From assembly GCA_947449315.1 (NCBI GenBank), contig CANFRC010000009.1, positions 1-64,000 of the forward strand: a stretch of DNA of 64,000 nt, given 5' to 3'. The translations under genes were made by a program, and so were the position numbers. The notes beneath the pieces were generated by a model. The model was not told the origin of the DNA and searched no databases. It was given only the letters and a program-made list of their open reading frames with translations. This document shows positions 7,737 through 15,020 of the stretch, piece after piece. Each line of letters opens with the position of its first letter. Position 1 is the stretch's first letter. The DNA comes from Bacteroidota bacterium. Its GTDB lineage: Bacteria > Bacteroidota > Bacteroidia > 2-12-FULL-35-15.

Positions 7737-9203
7737 ATGATAAAACGATCGTCACTATTTTTGTTATTTCTTTTTCAGATCGGCTTTTGCTATTCACAAA
7801 AAAACAAGCTGAATGCTGCCATCGATAATCTTAAAAAAGATGATGCACTAAGACATGCGGTATGGAGCGTTTGTGTGATGAACACAAAAAAAGATTCGGC
7901 CATCGTTGAATACAACAGTGCTATTAGTGTTGTTCCTGCAAGCACGATGAAAATTGTTACAACAGGTGCAGCACTTTCTATCCTTGGTAGTAATTTCAGA
8001 TTCGAAACCAAGATTCAATACGATGGTGTTTTTGATTCTATTAATGGAATTCTAAAAGGCAACCTATACATCACCGGTGGTGGCGATCCTTCATTAGAAT
8101 CAGAATTTTTCAGAGATAAAAAAGACAGCACAAGCATCGTTGAGAAGTGGGCTTTGCTTTTAAAATCACGTGGCATAAAAAAAATAGACGGTGCTGTGAT
8201 TGGTGATGCTAGCGTATTTGAAGACAACCTGGTTCCTACACAATGGATCTGGGGCGACATGGGGAATTATTTTGGAGCGGGGGCTTGCGGACTAACCTAT
8301 CACGATAATAAATACACGCTCTTATTTAAATCAGGTGCAGCAGGCAGTAAGACAACCATCAATAATACAATTCCAACTATTCCGGGAATGCAAATCAACA
8401 ATAATGTTACTTCAGGTGGTAGTGATGACAATGCTTTTATTTATGGTTCTATTTATTCCAACTACCGCATGGCAGAAGGGACTATTCCTGCCAACAAAAA
8501 CAATTATGAAGTAGAGGGCTCTATTCCTGACCCTGCACTTTTTTGTGCGCAATCATTGGAAGAAGCATTAAAAGCTAACAACATTACCATCACCGGAAAA
8601 GCAAATACAGTAAGAACCTTAAAAGAGCTGAGTACATATACCATTCCTGCTAAAAAAACATTCTTCACCAACTACTCTCCTTCGCTCGATAAAATTGTTT
8701 ACTGGACCAATTTAAAGAGTCTGAATTTATATGCTGAACATTTATTGAAATACATCTGTTACAAACGAACAGGATTGGGAAGTGAGACCGAAGGAACAAT
8801 GATTCTCACCAATTTCTGGAAGAGCAAAGGTGTTGATGTTAGCGGATTTTTCATGAATGATGGCTGTGGCTTAGCACGCGCGAATGTGATCACAACCAAG
8901 ACAGAAACGCAGATCTTGCGCTTGATGACACAAGACAAAAATTACAAAGCGTTTTATGAATCGTTACCTGTTGCCGGCAAATCGGGTTCAATGACTAACT
9001 TGTGCCAAGGCACCTGTGCAGAAAACAACATGCATGCAAAAACAGGTTACATTACCCGCGCAAGAGGGTATGCAGGTTATGTGAAAAATAAAAAAGGAGA
9101 ACTGCTTTGCTTTTCTTTGCTAGCGAATAATTACGACTGCACGCCTACCCAAATGAAAGTGAAGCTGGAGAAGATACTTGTTGCGATTGCAGAAACAGAG
9201 TAG
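7737..9203 (+). CDS. dacB: D-alanyl-D-alanine carboxypeptidase/endopeptidase (PBP4, peptidase S13)
   Basis: A 488-residue periplasmic penicillin-binding protein that trims or cleaves peptide cross-links in peptidoglycan. A signal peptide of about 20 residues (ending CYSQ) precedes the catalytic domain. The serine box is S69-T-M-K72, the second motif is SLN (in LKSLNLYAEHL), and the KTG box appears as HAKTGY near residue 440. Length and motif order fit the S13 family. The start is the ATG at 7737, ten bases after the phhB stop; upstream in-frame codons lie inside phhB. The two genes probably share a transcript. Confidence 0.93.
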   Translation: MIKRSSLFLLFLFQIGFCYSQKNKLNAAIDNLKKDDALRHAVWSVCVMNTKKDSAIVEYNSAISVVPASTMKIVTTGAALSILGSNFRFETKIQYDGVFDSINGILKGNLYITGGGDPSLESEFFRDKKDSTSIVEKWALLLKSRGIKKIDGAVIGDASVFEDNLVPTQWIWGDMGNYFGAGACGLTYHDNKYTLLFKSGAAGSKTTINNTIPTIPGMQINNNVTSGGSDDNAFIYGSIYSNYRMAEGTIPANKNNYEVEGSIPDPALFCAQSLEEALKANNITITGKANTVRTLKELSTYTIPAKKTFFTNYSPSLDKIVYWTNLKSLNLYAEHLLKYICYKRTGLGSETEGTMILTNFWKSKGVDVSGFFMNDGCGLARANVITTKTETQILRLMTQDKNYKAFYESLPVAGKSGSMTNLCQGTCAENNMHAKTGYITRARGYAGYVKNKKGELLCFSLLANNYDCTPTQMKVKLEKILVAIAETE

Positions 9204-9256
9204 TTCTCCATACATTTCTTTCTCTTTCGTTCAGAAATATGCGAACTAAAAATTTA

Positions 9257-10048
9257 TTACAACAATCCTTTCTGCCAAAGAGAACAAACATCCATTGTAA
9301 TGGCAACGCTAAAATGAATCGCCACACCTAACCAGATGCTTCTGCTTTTCAAGCTCAATGTTCCTAAAACAATTCCAGCAACAATAGCGGCAATTGTTTC
9401 CGGCAAAGGCTTTCCGAAATGAATCATGCAATACGGAATGGTCATCACAAAAACAGAATAATATCCGAACTGCTGTTTGGTGCCGTGAAGCATAAATCCT
9501 CTAAAAAAAAATTCCAGTGCAAAGAACTGAATGAAATACACTACTTCCCATATCAATAAATTAGGGTAAACAGATTCACCTTCTTTCATATCGTAGAAAG
9601 GATAACGCGCCTGAAAGCTTTCTGTGCGGGAGAAGAACAATACCAATGGGATCATCACACATAACATAATCGCATATACTTTATAATCTTTGAAAGCACC
9701 TTTTAAACTTAAACCGTAGGCTGCGAAATTTTCTTTGAATACAAATTTAATGAGGAGGAATGGCGGGATCACATAAAAGAAGATGACATTGCCTGCCCAA
9801 TAAATTAGTCGATACAATTCAGCATTGGCGTTGATGGTCATCACGTTTTTAAAGGTGTCGGAAAAATCAGTGAAGCCGCAATTTTTAAGAAAAGCGAATA
9901 CGAAATTATAATCGCCCAGGTACTTGATCATAGTAAGGGAAAAGGCCACAGTGATACAAATGAGCATCACCTTGCGATCAAGCTTCGCAGTTTTTTTTAC
10001 TTCTGCTTCAGCAGAATGAAAGGCGGTGGAAAATAGTTTATTGATCAA
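9257..10048 (-). CDS. CPBP-family intramembrane protease-like protein
   Basis: A 263-residue membrane protein with about six to eight hydrophobic segments and the C-terminal CPBP (CAAX protease and bacteriocin-processing) domain. The first motif, normally EExxxR, reads LEFFFR here, so the first glutamate is replaced by leucine. The second motif ends in His (YCMIH) and a third His follows in AIHFSVA. In this family the glutamates and histidines are thought to act at the active site, so activity is uncertain. The start overlaps the end of the upstream gene (10038) by 11 bp, indicating translational coupling. Confidence 0.8.
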   Translation of the reverse strand: MINKLFSTAFHSAEAEVKKTAKLDRKVMLICITVAFSLTMIKYLGDYNFVFAFLKNCGFTDFSDTFKNVMTINANAELYRLIYWAGNVIFFYVIPPFLLIKFVFKENFAAYGLSLKGAFKDYKVYAIMLCVMIPLVLFFSRTESFQARYPFYDMKEGESVYPNLLIWEVVYFIQFFALEFFFRGFMLHGTKQQFGYYSVFVMTIPYCMIHFGKPLPETIAAIVAGIVLGTLSLKSRSIWLGVAIHFSVAITMDVCSLWQKGLL

Positions 10049-10778
10049 GGCCCATGTTGTCGATCCAACCTTTGTAATAATCAGAAAGGAAATTCATTTG
10101 AGTACTGCCCGCATATCCGATTTTATTAGCCGTTTCCATTAATTTTATTTCATTGGGAAAGGGTAAATATTCACGGGTACGCAAGTCGAATAAAACATAT
10201 TCTGTTTCTGTATGCCCTGATTTTAATTGCTCCTCATCGTTCTTATTATCAATTTTTGCGATCATAAAATTCTCATCGAAAGCCATGATCGAAACATTTT
10301 TAAGGAACGTGCTGTCGCTGATATCACTGATCACATCACCTAAAGTACTACCAACATGATATCTAAAAGAGAGCGGATATACGAAAGGCAAGGTGGTTGT
10401 ATATTCGTCTTTATTTAATTTTGCACTTTCGTTGCTATAAAAATCGGTTGGCACCTTTACGCTTTCTCTGGTATATTTCTGAAGCGTATCCAAAAAATTC
10501 TGACGTTGTTCTTGGTAAAACCCATTGTTATCGCTATCGCCATTGCTCAACATATTCTGCTGAGAATAGGCAACTTCATCTTTCATGCGATTACCAACAC
10601 GTTTAACAAAGGTATAAATAGAGATGATCAAAAAAGTCATAGAAAAAATGAAACCAAGGCCCCACATCAATCCGTTCTTTGTTTTTCCTCCAGATAAAGC
10701 CAGTATTCCAAAAATAAGTGTAACAAGGGTTAGGATGCTCCCGAAAACAATTCCTATAATAACTACTGTAATGCTCAT
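10038..10778 (-). CDS. Hypothetical protein with two N-terminal membrane helices
   Basis: A 246-residue protein with two hydrophobic segments at about residues 3-28 and 38-60, then a soluble region of roughly 185 residues that ends in aromatic-rich YYKGWIDNMG. No known domain is recognised. It overlaps the CPBP gene by 11 bp and probably forms a two-gene unit with it, so the two products may work together at the membrane. Function unknown. Confidence 0.65.
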   Translation of the reverse strand: MSITVVIIGIVFGSILTLVTLIFGILALSGGKTKNGLMWGLGFIFSMTFLIISIYTFVKRVGNRMKDEVAYSQQNMLSNGDSDNNGFYQEQRQNFLDTLQKYTRESVKVPTDFYSNESAKLNKDEYTTTLPFVYPLSFRYHVGSTLGDVISDISDSTFLKNVSIMAFDENFMIAKIDNKNDEEQLKSGHTETEYVLFDLRTREYLPFPNEIKLMETANKIGYAGSTQMNFLSDYYKGWIDNMGLDQ

Positions 10779-10974
10779 AGTTTAAATTTTTTGACCAAAA
10801 ATACATCATTATTTCCATTTTGTAAAATTCAATGAAAGGCAGGGTTGAACATTATTAGTCAGCCAAATAAATTGATTTGAGATGAATTTTCAATAGTTTC
10901 AAAGAGTTTAGAAATCAATAATTATTTGATTTTCAAGGGAAGAAGCAAAAAATATGCTTTTTTTAAAGATAATG

Positions 10975-11005
10975 TTTGCTTGAATGAAAAATTCAGCTAT
11001 TTTTG
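10975..11005 (+). promoter_or_regulatory. Promoter of tRNA-Asp
   Basis: TTTG (10975-10978), 19 bp, then TATTTTTG (10998-11005): an exact match to the Bacteroidota TTTG-N19-TAnnTTTG promoter. The tRNA begins 42 bp downstream of the -7 element. Confidence 0.8.
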
Positions 11006-11047
11006 CAGTCCAATTCTGAAAAAAGTAATTTTTAAAGGGTTGTTGTA

Positions 11048-11121
11048 GGATCGGTAGTTCAGCTGGTTAGAATGCTGCCCTGTCACGGCAGAGGTCGCGG
11101 GTTCGAGTCCCGTCCGGTCCG
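11048..11121 (+). tRNA. tRNA-Asp (GTC)
   Basis: A 74-nt cloverleaf ending with the G discriminator. The acceptor stem GGATCGG pairs with CCGGTCC through one G-U pair. The anticodon GTC is at 11082-11084 in loop CTGTCAC, and the T arm contains GTTCGAG. The CCA end is not encoded. A strong hairpin follows directly, and the last nine bases around the 3' end are repeated at 14256-14264. Confidence 0.97.
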
Positions 11122-11122
11122 C
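11114..11122 (+). repeat. Left 9-bp direct repeat at tRNA 3' end (possible att site)
   Basis: CCGGTCCGC covers the last eight bases of tRNA-Asp plus one. The same nine bases occur at 14256-14264. This is the arrangement expected when an element integrates into a tRNA 3' end and rebuilds it. Confidence 0.5.
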
Positions 11123-11129
11123 TCGAAAT

Positions 11130-11173
11130 AACAAGAAGCCCTGCAAATCAATGATTTGCAGGGCTTCTTGTTT
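11130..11173 (+). terminator. Long perfect hairpin after tRNA-Asp
   Basis: Arms of 21 bp (11130-11150 and 11152-11172) are exactly complementary and close over a single base; TTT follows. It should terminate the tRNA transcript. A second hairpin of the same style lies at 14267-14316, just after the second copy of the tRNA end. Confidence 0.85.
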
Positions 11174-11256
11174 CAATTAGGTACAGTTTTAGGAAGAGTA
11201 TTTGAAAAAATCTAAGATTTATTACCTTTATTTTAAACGGAAAAGTTACATTTAAT

Positions 11257-11290
11257 GAGATATATACGAAACCAGTTTCGTATATATCTC
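11257..11290. repeat. 34-bp near-perfect palindrome
   Basis: Sixteen-bp perfect arms, 11257-11272 and 11275-11290, separated by CA; the sequence near the axis is CGAAAC-ca-GTTTCG. There is no T run, so it is not a simple terminator. It could be a dimeric operator, a cruciform or a recombination site. It lies in the gene-free stretch between tRNA-Asp and the T9SS gene. Confidence 0.75.
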
Positions 11291-11382
11291 AAAAAGACCG
11301 TCAAATGGGTTATATATGTTTAGTATTATTTCAAATAAAAATACTATTGCCCAACAAAAAATTGTAATCAATAAATAAATTC

Positions 11383-11418
11383 AAAAAACAGTTCCGTGGA
11401 AATGCGGAACTGTTTTTT
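11383..11418. terminator. Bidirectional terminator-like hairpin just before the gene at 11428
   Basis: Fourteen-bp arms (11383-11396 and 11405-11418) with an A run before and a T run after: AAAAAACAGTTCCG pairs with its complement. It ends nine bases before the ATG of the T9SS gene, which is an odd place unless transcription starts downstream or the hairpin controls that gene. Confidence 0.7.
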
Positions 11419-11427
11419 ATTTCAAAA

Positions 11428-13005
11428 ATGAGAAAAACTATATCTATATTATTCTGCATTATTTTTTTTCAAACTATGTATTTGCATTGTCAAACAAGCA
11501 CGTATTTAAAAAAATATCAAGTTTCTGTATCCTATGCAACAGGCTCATCTTATGTTAATATTGTTCAAAATAAAAAAATATTAACCGAATCGGGAACTGG
11601 TTTAATGCTGGTTGCAGAAATAAATGAATTAGGAGACACAATTAAAACCCAAAAAATTATTGCATTTACAGGTGGTATTGGTGGTAAATTAATCGAAGAT
11701 ATCGAAGCCAATTTATGGCTAAATGGTTCAAGAATAGGAGTTACACCTTATACACAATCTTTCTTAAGTAAATTAGATAATAGTTACAAACCTCTAACTG
11801 CAAAATTTTATTCTTCTCCGACAGGCCATTTAAGTATGGGTTTTAATTCTGCCATAGATACTACGTTTTTAGGAGTAGGATATATTACTCAGGGTGGATG
11901 GAATACGCCAATTGATATGGCTCTGATTAAAGTTGATAAAAATGGTGACACAATATGGTGTAAAAAATATGATGACGGAGGAAATTTATTAGTTGCCTCA
12001 TGCTCTCAAAATATTCCATTTTCAGGCGGCTCCTCATTGATTTTAGGGGCAACTAGAGCGATTGATACAGGGGATGTTGTTTTGTCAAAAGTAGATAATA
12101 GTGGAAATGTATTATGGTCAAAAGCATACGGAGGGAATGTTGATGAAGGGGCTACAATACTATACAGAAGCAATAATAGTTTTTATATTATGGGTGCATC
12201 TACTAGCTTTGATGGAGGGAATGTTAGTGATTTGCTAATAAAAACTGATACTTTAGGCAATTTAATTTGGGCAAAATCAATTTCTAGCATAAATGGTTTT
12301 GGTAATCAATATGGAATATATGAGCCTAGCAGAGGAGTATTTACTTTAACGGGAATATCAAACTATAGTACGACTAATTGGGGCTTTCTAGCTATGCAAA
12401 TTGACACCAATGGTGTTGTTGTGAACAATAAAAAATATGAGTTTAGTCCTGATAATGATTACGGTTTAAGTTTCGTAAAAATGAATGATGGTGGTTATTT
12501 ATTCACCCTAAGTGAATATAATAATAGCATACTCACTTACGATACAAAAATATTTAAAGCAGATAGTTTATTTAATAGTGGCTGTTTGCCAAATACTACA
12601 TTGAGTTTTACAACAACAGATGTCACTCCTTTAATGCACGTAAATACACTTTCAATGGTTGCTAGCCCACTATATATTGATGTAATTGACACGGTTACTT
12701 TTGGCTCTGGAAGAGGGTGTGTAATTTTACCTGAGTGTAACGGTTTTGTTGAAGTAGATGAATCAAAAGCGAATGAAAATGAATTCTTAATTTATCCAAA
12801 TCCTGCAAATAGTTTTATTGATATTGAAACTGAATTTAAAAATTATTCTATTTCTGTATTTGATAACATGGGTAAATTAATTTTGAAAGAAGAGACAAAT
12901 CAAAATGAAATTCGAATTGACATCTCATCTTTTTCTACCGGTATCTATTTTATTCAATTGCAAAGCAATCATAAATTGGTAAGCAAAAAGTTTATAAAAG
13001 AATAA
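11428..13005 (+). CDS. Secreted T9SS type A protein with repeated beta-strand domain
   Basis: A 525-residue exported protein. A signal peptide (hydrophobic to about residue 20) is followed by a long region with repeated strands of the form K-x-D-x-x-G-D/N-x-x-W-x-K-x-Y, a pattern of beta-propeller-like secreted proteins in Bacteroidota. The final 80 residues, from IYPNPANSF through ISVFDNMGKL to KFIKE, are a T9SS type A sorting domain. Function unknown. It is the largest gene in the insert between the two copies of the tRNA end, and its codons are AT-richer than those of neighbouring housekeeping genes. A terminator-like hairpin sits just before its start. Confidence 0.82.
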   Translation: MRKTISILFCIIFFQTMYLHCQTSTYLKKYQVSVSYATGSSYVNIVQNKKILTESGTGLMLVAEINELGDTIKTQKIIAFTGGIGGKLIEDIEANLWLNGSRIGVTPYTQSFLSKLDNSYKPLTAKFYSSPTGHLSMGFNSAIDTTFLGVGYITQGGWNTPIDMALIKVDKNGDTIWCKKYDDGGNLLVASCSQNIPFSGGSSLILGATRAIDTGDVVLSKVDNSGNVLWSKAYGGNVDEGATILYRSNNSFYIMGASTSFDGGNVSDLLIKTDTLGNLIWAKSISSINGFGNQYGIYEPSRGVFTLTGISNYSTTNWGFLAMQIDTNGVVVNNKKYEFSPDNDYGLSFVKMNDGGYLFTLSEYNNSILTYDTKIFKADSLFNSGCLPNTTLSFTTTDVTPLMHVNTLSMVASPLYIDVIDTVTFGSGRGCVILPECNGFVEVDESKANENEFLIYPNPANSFIDIETEFKNYSISVFDNMGKLILKEETNQNEIRIDISSFSTGIYFIQLQSNHKLVSKKFIKE

Positions 13006-13016
13006 ATAGGATTTTA

Positions 13017-13148
13017 CGACCTTTGTGTAAGTTCAATGGAAAACATTTTTGTGTTTTACGACCGTTATGTTATGAGAAATGTGGAACGACCGTTGTGGAA
13101 AGAGAAATAGTTGCGACCGTTGAATTCTTAACTTAAGACCTATGTGTA
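13017..13148. repeat. Degenerate CGACCGTT half-site repeats
   Basis: Related short blocks start at 13017 (CGACCTTTGTG), 13059 (CGACCGTTATG), 13087 (CGACCGTTGTG), 13114 (CGACCGTTG) and 13136 (AGACCTATGTG). The CCGTTATG core is shared with the right end of attC-like site A (13501-13508). Confidence 0.55.
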
Positions 13149-13367
13149 AAGACTGTTGTGATTTAGATTTAGTGCAGAATGAAAATTTAAGTTCTAATTT
13201 CACAGCTCAAGGTCAAGCACATTTAAAAACCGCAAAAGCAAACGCACATCCAAAGTTTTTAAATAAGCTTGCCCTTTTCTAGCGCAGAAAAAAAAGAGAA
13301 AAGCCTCCCCCAAAAAACAAAATTTTCTTTCCCTCGCTTCTCCGACACGCTGGGTAATCTTTGTAAC

Positions 13368-13511
13368 GCCCTAGTGTATAACACAGGGTTTATTCAATAG
13401 CGAAGTTTGTGCAAGTTTTTCAGTTCAATTCTTTTCATTAACTTTATCACCTAAGACAAGGCAGTGTTTTTTTATTTCGCTACTGAAATAAACCCTGAAA
13501 CCGTTATGGGC
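13368..13511. repeat. attC-like recombination site A
   Basis: A 144-bp imperfect palindrome. The outer boxes are ATAAC (13378-13382) with GTTAT (13503-13507), plus GCCC (13368-13371) with GGGC (13508-13511) across a 6-base bulge. The inner arms 13385-13404 and 13476-13496 pair over 19 bp with one mismatch and one unpaired extra base, as in integron attC sites. About 70 bases of unpaired sequence lie between. No integrase gene is in view. Confidence 0.5.
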
Positions 13512-13561
13512 AACCTTGAAATAAAACTTGACAAGTTGAAAATTAAAATCTATATTAGATT

Positions 13562-13840
13562 ATGCCCAAAATTGCAATTTATAAATTTCTAACTTTTTTT
13601 ATTTTCGCCTACGATGCGCTTAATGAGCCACCGCATTTGCATATTGTTAAAGAAAAAGGAAATCGACAACGTTCTGCGAAAATTTGGTTAGAAACTTTTA
13701 AGGTTGCTGAAACTGGAACACTAAACGAGAAGTAATTAAATCAAGCAATTAGTTTGATTAAAAAGAACCAAATAATACTTATTGACTCATTTAATAAGGT
13801 GAAAAATGGCCAAAAAATAAGTACTATAAAACTAAAATAA
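13562..13840 (+). pseudogene. DUF4160 family protein broken by one in-frame TAA
   Basis: The frame opens at ATG 13562 and reads 57 codons (MPKIAIYKF..., then EPPHLHIV, then AKIWLETFKVAETGTL) to TAA at 13733-13735. Reading on in the same frame gives LNQAISLIKKNQIILID and a lysine-rich tail, ending in TAA at 13838-13840. The whole frame matches the DUF4160 pattern (EPPHxHV, AKxWL, G-x-L-x-x-x-E-L) with the stop where the family usually has Glu, so a single GAA-to-TAA change explains it. The DUF2442 gene starts on the next base. DUF4160 and DUF2442 genes often occur as pairs. Confidence 0.75.
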
Positions 13841-14101
13841 ATGTCAACTACGCTTAAAAACACCAAAATTTGTATCGAAAAATTAAATTTCGATATCGTG
13901 GGGAAAATGTCACTGAAACTTGAAGATGGTCGTGTAATTATTGTTCCATTAAAATATTTTCCAGACATACAAAAGTTGCCGGTTGAAAAAAGAAAAAAAT
14001 ACACAATTGTTGACGACCGGACCATTCTTTTTTCTTATTCTGACTCTGTATATCATTTGGAGGATTTTATGGGATTAGAAAGCAAATGGCGAGAACGATA
14101 A
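13841..14101 (+). CDS. DUF2442 domain protein
   Basis: An 86-residue protein of the DUF2442 family, seen in the pattern of a strand pair around LKLEDGRVIIVPLKYFPDI, then an aromatic and basic stretch, and a C-terminal IHW/YHLED-like element (VYHLEDFMGL). These proteins usually accompany a DUF4160 partner, and some such pairs have been proposed as toxin-antitoxin modules; I see no direct evidence of that here. The start is immediately after the stop of the broken DUF4160 frame. The pair sits between two attC-like sites, consistent with a mobile cassette. Confidence 0.75.
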   Translation: MSTTLKNTKICIEKLNFDIVGKMSLKLEDGRVIIVPLKYFPDIQKLPVEKRKKYTIVDDRTILFSYSDSVYHLEDFMGLESKWRER

Positions 14102-14106
14102 GAAAG

Positions 14107-14244
14107 GCAGCTTATAACACGGGTTTGGCAAAAGTGACGGTTCAGTGCTCCGCAGACACATTTGTGGTTAATCAAAGTTTTGTTCTCCGCATCTACATTT
14201 GTGGTGAAAATCGCCACATCGCCAATCTGCAAAATGTTATGCGC
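14107..14244. repeat. attC-like recombination site B
   Basis: A second imperfect palindrome, beginning six bases after the DUF2442 stop. The outer boxes again are ATAAC (14114-14118) and GTTAT (14236-14240), with GC pairs outside them. Inner arms include TTGGC (14125-14129) with GCCAA (14221-14225) and GTG with CAC. It shares ATAACAC-GGGTTT and GTTATG-GCAA with site A, while the inner arms differ in sequence but stay partly complementary. Confidence 0.5.
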
Positions 14245-14255
14245 AATAGTGCGAA

Positions 14256-14264
14256 CCGGTCCGC
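14256..14264 (+). repeat. Right 9-bp copy of the tRNA-Asp 3' end
   Basis: CCGGTCCGC, identical to 11114-11122, placed 12 bases after attC-like site B and directly before a hairpin of the tRNA-terminator type. It is the expected right boundary of an insert at tRNA-Asp. Confidence 0.5.
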
Positions 14265-14266
14265 AA

Positions 14267-14316
14267 AAAACTAAAAAACCTAGTAAATCTAAAGATTTAC
14301 TAGGTTTTTTAGTTTT
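14267..14316. terminator. Long perfect hairpin, probable ancestral tRNA-Asp terminator
   Basis: Twenty-four-bp perfect arms (14267-14290 and 14293-14316) close over AA. It has A and T runs at the ends, so it can act in both directions, including for the leftward PhnA-like gene. Its position right after the second tRNA-end copy suggests it once followed tRNA-Asp. Confidence 0.75.
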
Positions 14317-14400
14317 AGGCATTCATCGAGTGCCTTTTATCTTAAACAATTGCAAAAAATAAATAGACGAATTGGTTATTCGTGATTAGAGATTTCTTGT

Positions 14401-14961
14401 CTACAAGGATTTCTTCACAAACTTTGTAAGAATAACAATTGTTTGATCATTGATCTTCCCTTCTATCTGATCTACATTGTCGTGTACCAATTTAATTTTC
14501 TTTACCACTGTTCCTTTAGATGCTGTGAAACTAGTTCCTTTCACATTCAACTGCTCTGTTAACACTACTGTGTCACCACTTTCCAATTTGTTTCCAAAAG
14601 CATCGGTATGAACTGCTGCTACTTCAAAAGCAGTCGTTGCCCATTGAATCACATTTTCATCCAAATCAACAGAGTTAATTAAGTTGTTCGCCCAATCTTC
14701 CGATTTGTATTGATACAATAAACGGTAGCTCAACGCTTGTACACTCGGCTCCGGATTCCATATACTGCCTTCTAAACAACGCCAATAAAACCCTGCATCT
14801 GTTTTTTCTAATGCGGCAAAACAGGTATCGCATAATGCTACCTGGTTAGCAATAGAATCATCGTTTTTAGGACTAACGGTATATGCATGTGTTGCAGAAT
14901 CTGCATTGCATAACTCACATAGTGCTGAATTTCTTTCTTTTAACTGAGTACTGATTGACAT
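14401..14961 (-). CDS. PhnA-like (YjdM) protein
   Basis: A 186-residue cytoplasmic protein. An N-terminal zinc-ribbon-like region has CELC (15-18) and CDTC (near 44-47). The C-terminal PhnA domain includes the DAFGNKLESGDTVVLTEQLNVKG stretch. The family is historically named after the alkylphosphonate operon, but no phosphonate genes are present and the true role is not established. The protein is longer than E. coli YjdM because of the middle segment around WNPEPSVQ. It lies between the tRNA-Asp insert and cphA. Confidence 0.82.
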   Translation of the reverse strand: MSISTQLKERNSALCELCNADSATHAYTVSPKNDDSIANQVALCDTCFAALEKTDAGFYWRCLEGSIWNPEPSVQALSYRLLYQYKSEDWANNLINSVDLDENVIQWATTAFEVAAVHTDAFGNKLESGDTVVLTEQLNVKGTSFTASKGTVVKKIKLVHDNVDQIEGKINDQTIVILTKFVKKSL

Positions 14962-15020
14962 AATTAGTGTTTTGTGTGAGCGACAAAAGTAGGATTAATT
15001 AAATAAAATAGATAGCTCCC

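Larger units (their letters stand above)
13006..13561. other. Gene-free accessory stretch with repeats and attC-like site A
   Basis: No gene is supported. The first part (13017-13148) has five degenerate CGACC(G)TT repeats. The middle contains short hairpins, for instance around 13273-13302, and unusually C-rich and T-rich runs. From 13368 to 13511 lies attC-like site A, and 13526-13538 has a small palindrome, AACTTG-a-CAAGTT, just before the DUF4160 gene. Confidence 0.5.

Noticed and set aside
14053-14362. Three overlapping frames (two plus, one minus) across attC-like site B and the long hairpin
   Set aside because: They are produced by palindromic DNA, overlap each other, and one enters the hairpin in both directions. 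No family or start signal supports them.
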